Made by a program: the position numbers and the translations under genes
Shown: positions 35,724-43,215 of the stretch, in pieces
Layout of the letters: each line of letters begins with the position of its first letter
Numbering within the stretch: the stretch's first letter is position 1
Assembly (NCBI RefSeq): GCF_002483225.1
Contig: NZ_DLHL01000044.1
Location: 19,596-76,261, forward strand
From: Gemmatimonas sp. UBA7669
GTDB taxonomy: Bacteria > Gemmatimonadota > Gemmatimonadetes > Gemmatimonadales > Gemmatimonadaceae
DNA: 56,666 bases
Reading direction: 5' to 3'
Notes under the pieces: generated by a model
The model's input: the letters and a program-made list of their open reading frames with translations, nothing else
Database searches by the model: none
Told to the model about the DNA's origin: nothing

Positions 35724-36983
35724 TCAGCCCCGATACAACTGCCAGGCGGTCCACACGAGGGCCGCCACCGCCGCGACACCGAGTGTGAGATACACCGGCA
35801 TGAGCGCACGCTTGCGCTCCTCGAGAACCGGCGGCGTTGCACCCACGAGCGGTACGTCGACCGGTGTGGGGCGCTTGGCGTAGGCGTCGCGCAGCTCTTC
35901 GCGGGTCGGCGGCTTGGTGCCGTAACGCGGCGTCGGATCGCTGCGAATGGAGCGTACCGGATCGACCGGTGTCATGACCACGGCTTCGCGCGTGTGGTCA
36001 TTGAGTGTGCCCGCGAGCGGGAAGGCGTGATAGCCCACACGATCGGTGATGAGCGAATGCTCGAGGCCCTCACCTTCGAACTGCACCGCAATGACGGTGA
36101 TGTTGTCCGGTCCGCCGCGGCTGTTGGCCAACGCCACCAACTCCCGGCAGAGTGCGCGCACATCGGGATATCGCGTGGCCAGCACCGCCATTTCATCGCC
36201 CTTGACGAGGCCCGACAGGCCGTCGCTGCAGAGCAGCAGCAGGTCACCGCGTCGGAGCTGCTGATGCGTGATGTCCACGGTCACATGGGCTTCGGGGCCG
36301 AGCGCCTGCAGAATGATGTTGCGGCGATCGCTGACCTCGGCTTCTTCCGGCGTCAACTCGCCGGCTTCGACCAGACGCTGCATGAGCGACTGGTCCTTGG
36401 TGAGTTGCCGGGCCTGTCCTTCGCGAATCAGATAGGCACGGCTATCCCCCACCTGCACGACGAACAGTGTGTCGCGCAGCAAGCCGGCGACGGTGGCGGT
36501 GGTGCCCATGCCCCGATGCTCGGGGTTCTCGCGGGCGTGCTGGTGGATGCGCGTATTGGCATGCACCGTGGCGTCCCGCAGCGCCTCCGCGAACCGCTGC
36601 CCGCTGGGTGGCGCCTCACTCCATTGCTGACGCAATTCCTCGAGCACCAGCGCCCCCGCCATGGAACTCGCCAGTTCGCCTGAGGCGGCGCCGCCCATGC
36701 CGTCGGCCACCAGGAACAGCAGGCCATGCGCGTCGGCCGTGATCTCGTGGTACCCAAGATCGAAGTCGAGCGCCGACCCCGTTTCGAGCTCGGCCACGAG
36801 GTAGGTGTCCTCGTTGTGCTCGCGGGAGCGGCCAACGTCGGTAAGGGCAAACACACGGGCGACGACCCGGCCGGCAAGCATGTCGCTGGCCGGCGGTTCG
36901 CCCGGTGGCGTCTCGTTGTGGGAATCGGGAACGGTCACAGCAACATGGTACGGGCCTGAGCGCTCGCGGGTGACCATGGTCAC
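35724..36983 (-). CDS. Membrane-anchored PP2C Ser/Thr phosphatase
   Basis: 419 residues if started at 36983; ATG 36881 also fits because the catalytic domain begins just after it. PP2C motifs: LTDVGRSREHNED, FLVADGMGGAASGELAS with metal Asp, VGDSRAYLIREGQ, LLLCSDGLSGLV and GGPDNITVIAV. After a Pro/Arg-rich linker (about residues 330-385) a single C-terminal TM helix (VYLTLGVAAVAALVWTAW) anchors it. Bacterial PP2Cs reverse Hanks-type kinases such as the one at 16216. It is convergent with nagZ (14-base gap). Confidence 0.92.
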   Translation of the reverse strand: MTMVTRERSGPYHVAVTVPDSHNETPPGEPPASDMLAGRVVARVFALTDVGRSREHNEDTYLVAELETGSALDFDLGYHEITADAHGLLFLVADGMGGAASGELASSMAGALVLEELRQQWSEAPPSGQRFAEALRDATVHANTRIHQHARENPEHRGMGTTATVAGLLRDTLFVVQVGDSRAYLIREGQARQLTKDQSLMQRLVEAGELTPEEAEVSDRRNIILQALGPEAHVTVDITHQQLRRGDLLLLCSDGLSGLVKGDEMAVLATRYPDVRALCRELVALANSRGGPDNITVIAVQFEGEGLEHSLITDRVGYHAFPLAGTLNDHTREAVVMTPVDPVRSIRSDPTPRYGTKPPTREELRDAYAKRPTPVDVPLVGATPPVLEERKRALMPVYLTLGVAAVAALVWTAWQLYRG

Positions 36984-37135
36984 CCACTGGTCTCCCTACG
37001 GACGGGATCGCCGGAGGTTGCACCGACGGCGCCTCGAGCGGAAGGGTGGACGCCCGGCCTCGGATGTCATCCCCGTGTCCCGCAAGACGGCTACAAGATG
37101 GCCCACGTTTCAGCCATGGGTCAAATTGCGGGGAT

Positions 37136-39124
37136 ATGGCAAACATTCGCTCCCCGCTCCTGTCGGTCCACCGCGGACTGGCTCTCGCCACGATGGCCCT
37201 GGGCTGGACGGCCTGTGCCCCGGCTGGCCCTCCGGCGCCCGACGCACGGCCGCAGCCCTCCGAGGCCCGCACCGGGCGCCGAGCGTCAGCGGCACCGCTC
37301 GAGGTGGGCCTGCCGCCGGTCCCCAGCGTGCGCGGGGCGCCGCTGGCCCTCTCGGTGCGGTATCCAAGCGACAATCAGCTGCTTACGAGCCGAGACTCCA
37401 ATTTCGTGCTCGGGGCTGTGGGCAGTGGTGAGGCCACGCTGCGCATCAACGGGCAGACGGTGCCGGTGGCGCCCAACGGGGCCTTCCTGGCCTGGCTGCC
37501 CAATCCGTCTGCCGACGCGCCGCGGTATGACATCGAAGTGACTCGCGGCGCCGATACGGTGAAGCGAACGCTGCGGGTGCGCTATGCCGTGCGTACGCCC
37601 TTGCCGGCGGGTGGGCCCCTGCGCGTGGACTCGGCCTCCCTGCAGCCCGGGCGCGATACCTGGGCGCGTGCCGAGGAACTGGTTCGTGTGTCGCTGCGCG
37701 CGCCGGCCAATGCGATGGTGCGCGTTGAAGGGGCGGGAAAGACGCGGGGACTGAGAACAGCAAACGGCGGGAGCGGGAACGGCGGAAGCCTTGGCTCCGG
37801 AAGCCCCGCGGCCGGAAGCCTCAATGGTGGGAGCGCAACTCGTGAGTTGGCGGACGCGGGTGTGATGTGGTCGACCGAGGTGCCGGCAGCATGGTTGGCT
37901 GACAGTGGGGCGCCGGCGCGTGTGGTCATTGCACGGGGCAGTGACAGCGTCACGCTGCGTGTGCCGGCGCTGCGTGTGCTGCACCGCGACACGCGGGTGC
38001 TGGCGCAGTTGCGCTCCAACATCACCGTGGGCAGCGACACCGACCGCGTGATTGCCGCGCGCACGAACCCTGGCGGCACCTACAAGTGGCTGCTGCTCCC
38101 GGGCACCGTGCTCGAAGTCACCGGTCGCCAGGGTCGCAATACGCGCGTGGCGCTCGACGACGCGCTCGACGTGTGGGTGGATCAGGCCGACCTCACCCTG
38201 CTGCCCGAAGGCACCGTGCGTCCGCGCCGCGTCAGTGGCGGCTTTCGCGTATCGCCCGCGCGTGAGTGGGTGGACATGGTCATTGCCACTGGTGAACGGC
38301 CCGCACATCACGTGGAAGCCGGCGGACGCGAAATCACCCTCACGCTCTACGGCGTGCAGGCCAATCCCGATATCTCGCCCATCTTCGGCACCGACTCACT
38401 CATCCGGCGCATCAGCTGGGAGCAGGTCACGAGCGATCGGGTACGCATCACGCTCACCCTGTCGCAGCCGGCGTTCGGTTGGCTCTCGCTCTGGGATGAG
38501 GCGCGACGCGCATTTGTGCTGCGCGTGCGGTGTCTGCCTGACATCAATGCGGCGCAGCCCCTCAAGGGGCTGGTGATTGCGGTAGACCCCGGACATCCGC
38601 CCGCCGGCGCGACAGGCCCCACGGGGCTGTACGAAGGCGACGCCGTGTTCCCGGTGGGCATGCAACTCGTGGAGCTGCTCAAGGCCCGCGGCGCCAACGC
38701 CTTCAGCACGCGATCAAGTCTCGATCCGCTCGGGCTCACCGATCGTGGTGTGATGTCGCGCCGCGCCAATGCGCACGCCTTTCTCAGCATTCATCTCAAC
38801 GCCCTGCCTGACGGCGTGAATCCCTTCACCGCCAACGGCACCAGCACGCTGTTCTTCCACAACGCCAGTGAGCCACTCGCGCGGCACGTGCAGGATGCGC
38901 TCATGGCACGCTTCGGGCTTCGCGACCTGGGCATTCACTATCAGAACCTCGCAGTCGCGCGCCCGACCTGGTATCCGAGCATTCTGGCGGAAGGACTGTT
39001 CCTCATGTTGCCCGAGCAGGAGGCGGCCATGCGGGACCCGGCGTTCCAGCGCAAGTATGCTGAGGCGTTGGCCTTCGGTGTGGAGCAGTACTTCCGCGAT
39101 CTCGCCGACGGAAAGATTCAGTGA
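37136..39124 (+). CDS. N-acetylmuramoyl-L-alanine amidase (Amidase_3) lipoprotein
   Basis: 662 residues from ATG 37136, chosen for its lipoprotein signal (LALATMALGWTAC) and GGGGA-like site upstream. After a beta-sandwich N-terminal region there is a Gly/Ser-rich segment (about 37750-37845). An SH3-like part and an AMIN-like beta domain follow. The C-terminal zinc amidase has VIAVDPGHPP (first His), the Glu in LYEGDAVF, and FLSIHLNALPDG (second His). It should cleave the stem peptide from glycan in the periplasm. GTG of the next gene overlaps its stop. The 36984-37135 gap is a divergent promoter region with PP2C. Confidence 0.88.
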   Translation: MANIRSPLLSVHRGLALATMALGWTACAPAGPPAPDARPQPSEARTGRRASAAPLEVGLPPVPSVRGAPLALSVRYPSDNQLLTSRDSNFVLGAVGSGEATLRINGQTVPVAPNGAFLAWLPNPSADAPRYDIEVTRGADTVKRTLRVRYAVRTPLPAGGPLRVDSASLQPGRDTWARAEELVRVSLRAPANAMVRVEGAGKTRGLRTANGGSGNGGSLGSGSPAAGSLNGGSATRELADAGVMWSTEVPAAWLADSGAPARVVIARGSDSVTLRVPALRVLHRDTRVLAQLRSNITVGSDTDRVIAARTNPGGTYKWLLLPGTVLEVTGRQGRNTRVALDDALDVWVDQADLTLLPEGTVRPRRVSGGFRVSPAREWVDMVIATGERPAHHVEAGGREITLTLYGVQANPDISPIFGTDSLIRRISWEQVTSDRVRITLTLSQPAFGWLSLWDEARRAFVLRVRCLPDINAAQPLKGLVIAVDPGHPPAGATGPTGLYEGDAVFPVGMQLVELLKARGANAFSTRSSLDPLGLTDRGVMSRRANAHAFLSIHLNALPDGVNPFTANGTSTLFFHNASEPLARHVQDALMARFGLRDLGIHYQNLAVARPTWYPSILAEGLFLMLPEQEAAMRDPAFQRKYAEALAFGVEQYFRDLADGKIQ

Positions 39125-42100
39125 ACAGCGTTGGCGCCGCCATGCGTATTGCCACGCGTATCGCCGCGCGGATCGCCACGCGTACTGCTACGCTCGTCGC
39201 ACTGGCACTGGCACTGGCACTGGCACTGGCACTGGCGCTGGCGCTGTCGTTGACGGTGGCCACGGCCCAAGCGCAGGTGGACCCGCGCGGGAGTCTGCGC
39301 ACGCTCACCACGGCGCATTTGCGTGTGCACTACCCGGTGGCGCTCGACTCACTGGCGCGTGAAGCGGCGCGACATGGGGAGGCCGCGTGGCAGCAGTTGG
39401 CGGCATCACTGACCGCGCCGCGTGGCAAGGTGGATCTGCTGCTGCAGGACAACACCGATGTCAGCAACGGCTTTGCGCAGGTCTTTCCGTCCAATCGTGT
39501 AGTGATATTTGCCGTGCCCCCGGTGGCCAGTCGCGAGTTGCGCTTTCACGACGACTGGCTGCGACTGGTTATCACGCACGAACTCGCGCACATCTTTCAC
39601 ATCGATCGTTCGCGTGGGCTCTGGCGTGCGGGGCGCTGGGTGTTCGGGCGCAACCCGCTGTTCTTTCCCAACAGCTTTGCGCCAAGCTGGGTGAAGGAAG
39701 GGCTGGCGGTGCATTACGAGAGTGCACTCACCGGCAGCGGGCGTGCCGTGGGCACCGAATTCCCGGTGTTGGCCGCGGCCGCCGCGCGGGATTCGGCCCT
39801 GCCACCAATGGCGCGTTGGAGTCTGTCCACCACGCGATTCCCGCGTGGACAGACGGCCTATGCCTACGGCAGTCAGCTCATGTCGCGCGCCGTGCAAACG
39901 GCTGCGGACTCCGGCGATACCACGGCCCTGCGCCAATACGTGGAGGGCACGGCCGCGTTTGTGGTGCCCTTCGCATTGGGAACGCAATCCCGGCGAGCCT
40001 TCGGTATCTCGTTTGCTGACCTGGCGCGGCGCTGGCAGGACTCGCTCATGGCGCCGCAGTCTTCGGTATTCGCTGCGTCACGGGACGGTGGGTGGCACGT
40101 GGTGAGCGATGCCGGCTTCTACGCCACGGCGCCGCGCTGGTTGAATGCCGACACCCTCCTGTGGAGCGCCAGCAACGGCCGTGAAGTGAGCGGGCTCTAT
40201 GTGCACGACCTGCGCGCGCAGCACACGCGCCGCGAGGCCTGGCGCAACAGCCTCGATGTGCAGGCACCACAGCCTGGACACGCCACTGGTCGTACGGTGT
40301 TTGCGCAGCTTGAGCGCCGCGATCCGTACGTGCTGCACAGCGATCTGTACGAACGTGTGAACGGACGGGACCGTCGTCTCACCGTGGGCGCGCGGCTGTC
40401 GGCGCCCGATGTGCGCGGAGACGGACAGATGGTGGCCGTGCAGGTGGTGCCAGGCAGCACGCGACTGGTGCGCGTGTCGTCCAATGGGCAGCATGTGACC
40501 GCACTCACCGAGGTGAAGCCGGGGGAGCAGTGGGCGGAGCCGCGCTGGTCACCCGACGGACAATTCGTCGCGGCGGTGCAGTGGGTGGCACCCGGCCTGC
40601 GCCGCGTGGTGTTGCTCGACACGCTCGGAACGTTGCGTCACGTGGTGGCGGGCGGACGGGCGGTGTTTGCCGCGCCGGCGTTTGCTACTGCGGGGCGGCG
40701 ACTGTTGTGGACCAGTGATCGCAGTGGGCGTATGCAGGTCGAAACCGCGCCGCTGCCTGCATTGGCTGACGGCCAGACGGGCGACACGCTGTCGTGGCGC
40801 GGTGTCCACCCTGAGGTGCGAGTGATGCGCACCGGACCTGAGGCGGTGTACGAGCCCAGTGTCTCACCCGATGGCGCACGGGTCGTGGCCTTGTTGCAGC
40901 GCGCGCAGGGGTTTGTCGTGGCCACCACGGCGCTCGATACCACTGGGCCCGTGGCGCAGGACACGTGGTACGCCAACACCGCAGCGCTGCTGGCACCCGA
41001 TGTGCCAACCGTGGTCGCAGCCAGCACACCATACAATCCGTGGCGGTTGCTCCGCCCCACGTACTGGCTGCCGCTGGTTGGCGAAGGGCGTCAGGGCGAC
41101 GCCACCTTCGGGCTGTCGAGCAGCAATCAGGACATTCTGTCGCGGCACGCCTGGCAGGCCTCGGCGTTGGTGGCGCCATCGCGCCGTGAACTCGACGCCG
41201 CCTTTGCCTATCGCTACGCGGGCCTCGGCGTGCCGGTGTTCGATGTGTCAGCCAGTCAGGCCTGGGACGGCACCTTTCGTGTGGTGAATGACTCGAACAC
41301 CACGCTGGGGTTCGTGGGACGTCGAAGGCAGTTTCTCACCCTGAGCAGCACGTTGGTTGTGCCGCGTGTGCGATGGTCGCTGCAGCAAACACTTGGCGCA
41401 CAATACGAGCGGCGCGACTTTGTGGCCGACGGGGGCGCCGATTCGGCGCTTGGTCCGTCCACCTCGCTGCTGCGACGTGGCACGCGCTATCCCAGTCTCT
41501 TTGCCAACACGGCGTGGTCCACGGCGCGACTCGCGCTGCGTGGCATTTCGGTGGAAGAGGGTGTGACGCTGTCGCAGCAGACGAGTTATCGCTGGCGCGA
41601 AGACGCGCCGGAATCGGGTTCGTGGCGCACGCTGATCACGGGACGCGCCTATGTGCCGCTGCCCCTACCGGGCTACGCGCGGCATGTGCTGGCGCTGCGC
41701 GCGTCTGCAGGCGTGGCTGATACCCGCACTGCCACCGAGTTCAGTGTGGGCGGCACCAGCGGGACCAGTCTTGAATTGTTGCCCGGCCTTGTGGTGGGCG
41801 ACCCGTCACGCAGCTTCCCGGTGCGAGGCACGGCGCCGGGTGTGCAGCGTGGCATTCGCGCCCTGGGCGGCACACTCGAGTATCGCGCGCCGCTCACCAT
41901 TTTTCAGCGACTGGCGCTGCCGTTCACGCTGTTTGCCGATCGCACGTCGTTGGCGCTGTTCAGCGACGCGGCGCGTGCGTGGTGTCCGGGTGCCTTGGCG
42001 CGCGTGAACACCGTGGTGTGCGAGGCACCCGGACAGCGAGACGGAACCCTGGCCTCGGCCGGCGCAGAACTCGTGCTGGATCTGGCAGTGCAATACGATG

Positions 42101-42201
42101 TGCCGTATCGCCTGCGCGTGGGCGCGGCGCGGCCGTATGTGGCGCCAACGGGGATATCGCGCGGCGGCGGGTTCTACGTGACGTTTGGTGGATACTTCTG
42201 A
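39121..42201 (+). CDS. HEXXH metalloprotease-propeller-barrel surface protein
   Basis: 1026 residues. GTG 39121 overlaps the amidase stop. Signal peptide (residues about 21-49) with a long Leu-Ala run. Zinc metalloprotease motif HELAH at 151-155 with a likely third ligand E191 in WVKEGLAVHYES (gluzincin/peptidase MA-like). Residues about 320-620 are TolB/WD-like propeller repeats (RWSPDGQFVAAVQ, EPSVSPDGARVVALL). The C-terminal 330 residues are a beta-barrel-like Omp domain ending in FYVTFGGYF. The three parts suggest a surface-anchored peptidase or peptidase-derived binder. Catalysis not proven. Confidence 0.8.
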   Translation: MNSVGAAMRIATRIAARIATRTATLVALALALALALALALALSLTVATAQAQVDPRGSLRTLTTAHLRVHYPVALDSLAREAARHGEAAWQQLAASLTAPRGKVDLLLQDNTDVSNGFAQVFPSNRVVIFAVPPVASRELRFHDDWLRLVITHELAHIFHIDRSRGLWRAGRWVFGRNPLFFPNSFAPSWVKEGLAVHYESALTGSGRAVGTEFPVLAAAAARDSALPPMARWSLSTTRFPRGQTAYAYGSQLMSRAVQTAADSGDTTALRQYVEGTAAFVVPFALGTQSRRAFGISFADLARRWQDSLMAPQSSVFAASRDGGWHVVSDAGFYATAPRWLNADTLLWSASNGREVSGLYVHDLRAQHTRREAWRNSLDVQAPQPGHATGRTVFAQLERRDPYVLHSDLYERVNGRDRRLTVGARLSAPDVRGDGQMVAVQVVPGSTRLVRVSSNGQHVTALTEVKPGEQWAEPRWSPDGQFVAAVQWVAPGLRRVVLLDTLGTLRHVVAGGRAVFAAPAFATAGRRLLWTSDRSGRMQVETAPLPALADGQTGDTLSWRGVHPEVRVMRTGPEAVYEPSVSPDGARVVALLQRAQGFVVATTALDTTGPVAQDTWYANTAALLAPDVPTVVAASTPYNPWRLLRPTYWLPLVGEGRQGDATFGLSSSNQDILSRHAWQASALVAPSRRELDAAFAYRYAGLGVPVFDVSASQAWDGTFRVVNDSNTTLGFVGRRRQFLTLSSTLVVPRVRWSLQQTLGAQYERRDFVADGGADSALGPSTSLLRRGTRYPSLFANTAWSTARLALRGISVEEGVTLSQQTSYRWREDAPESGSWRTLITGRAYVPLPLPGYARHVLALRASAGVADTRTATEFSVGGTSGTSLELLPGLVVGDPSRSFPVRGTAPGVQRGIRALGGTLEYRAPLTIFQRLALPFTLFADRTSLALFSDAARAWCPGALARVNTVVCEAPGQRDGTLASAGAELVLDLAVQYDVPYRLRVGAARPYVAPTGISRGGGFYVTFGGYF
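39201..39248 (+). repeat. Hexanucleotide (actggc) microsatellite in signal peptide
   Basis: Six perfect actggc units (39201-39236), then degenerate gctggc and gctgtc. They encode the Leu-Ala run of the signal peptide of the HEXXH protein. Units of six keep the frame, so slippage would change the length of the hydrophobic core without a frameshift. Confidence 0.9.
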
Positions 42202-42230
42202 CACACAACGGACAACGGAGCACACGAGAC

Positions 42231-42719
42231 ATGGCAGCCCCCTGGATACATGACACGGCCGTGGTGCTGGGTCAGGTGGAGTTGGCCGACGACGTGAGCG
42301 TGTGGCCCACGGCGGTCATTCGCGGCGACGTGGAGCGCATCGTGGTGGGCGCGCGCAGCAACGTGCAGGACGGCGCGGTCATTCACGCCGACCCCGGCAT
42401 GCCTACGATCATCGGCGCGGACTGCGTGATTGGCCATCGGGCCATCGTGCACGGGGCGGTGCTCGAGGACGGCGTGCTGGTGGGCATGGGGGCCATCGTG
42501 CTCAATGGCGCCCGTATCGGGAGTGGCAGCCTCATCGGGGCCGGCGCGGTGGTCACGGAGGGCACGGTGGTGCCCGAGGGCAGCCTGGTGCTGGGCATGC
42601 CGGGCAAGGTGGCGCGGCACCTGGATGCGAGCGCACGGGACGTGATTCGGGCCAACGCCGCGCGGTATGTGGCGCTGGCGGGGCGCTATGCGGCGGGCGA
42701 AGTCGAGCGGCAGCGCTGA
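42231..42719 (+). CDS. Gamma-carbonic-anhydrase-like hexapeptide-repeat protein
   Basis: 162 residues forming a left-handed beta helix of hexapeptide repeats. Three zinc His in the family spacing: H52, H69, H74 (VIHAD, VIGHRAIVHG), with R31-G-D33 and Q47-D48 (NVQDGAV) also conserved. Related YrdA/PaaY/CaiE proteins are gamma-class carbonic anhydrase relatives, some active. The ATG at 42231 has GGAG about 11 bases upstream. It is 29 bases after the HEXXH gene; the end lies before a 496-base leader of nrdJ. Confidence 0.92.
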   Translation: MAAPWIHDTAVVLGQVELADDVSVWPTAVIRGDVERIVVGARSNVQDGAVIHADPGMPTIIGADCVIGHRAIVHGAVLEDGVLVGMGAIVLNGARIGSGSLIGAGAVVTEGTVVPEGSLVLGMPGKVARHLDASARDVIRANAARYVALAGRYAAGEVERQR

Positions 42720-43215
42720 ATTGGTGTGAATCGGGGTGAATCGGTGATGCGAGCAAGTCCATGCCGCGCAATGTGAGTGCGAGCAAGCGGGCTGATCGGA
42801 CACAATGACCAGGCCTTGACAGGTCACAATTCTTGCTGCCGGGACAGTGCCGCGCTGGTGCGCGAACGGTACATGGACGTGAACGTGTAACGCGTTGCAG
42901 GACTTATTGTTGGAATCGGTACGAATGACTGGCGCCTTGTCAGGTGGCAGGAATTCGACCATATCTGTGACCGTGCCATTGCTTGCCGAGCGCACAAAGT
43001 TGGGCTCGGTGGAGAACTTGCGCGGTCGTGCAACTCCGTGATGTGCTGAACGGAAGTTGTATCGCCTCAACACCTTACGCGCAGACTTGCGCGGCCTCAC
43101 GAACAGCGCCACCATACCCGCCCGCCGGCGCCCCCTCCCGAGTTCTCGGGGACGCGCCCGAGGACGTGCTGGCGGTTTGCGATTCTGCCCCTTCGCCCAG
43201 AGCTGGAGCCCCCGA
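42720..43215 (+). promoter_or_regulatory. Long nrdJ leader with two near-identical 20-bp sites
   Basis: This 496-base stretch has no convincing gene. Two related sequences, TGACCAGGCCTTGACAGGT (42806-42824) and TGACTGGCGCCTTGTCAGGT (42926-42945), lie 120 bases apart. Each contains an inverted TGAC/GTCA-like element, suggesting tandem operator sites. I found no clear NrdR box (acaCwAtATaTwGtgt-like) and no cobalamin-riboswitch signature. The 3' 150 bases could encode an N-terminal extension of nrdJ but look less protein-like. Confidence 0.4.

Noticed and set aside
42720..43215. Cobalamin riboswitch upstream of the B12-dependent reductase
   Set aside because: I looked for the B12-box and associated conserved blocks on the plus strand and did not find them; a covariance-model search would be decisive.
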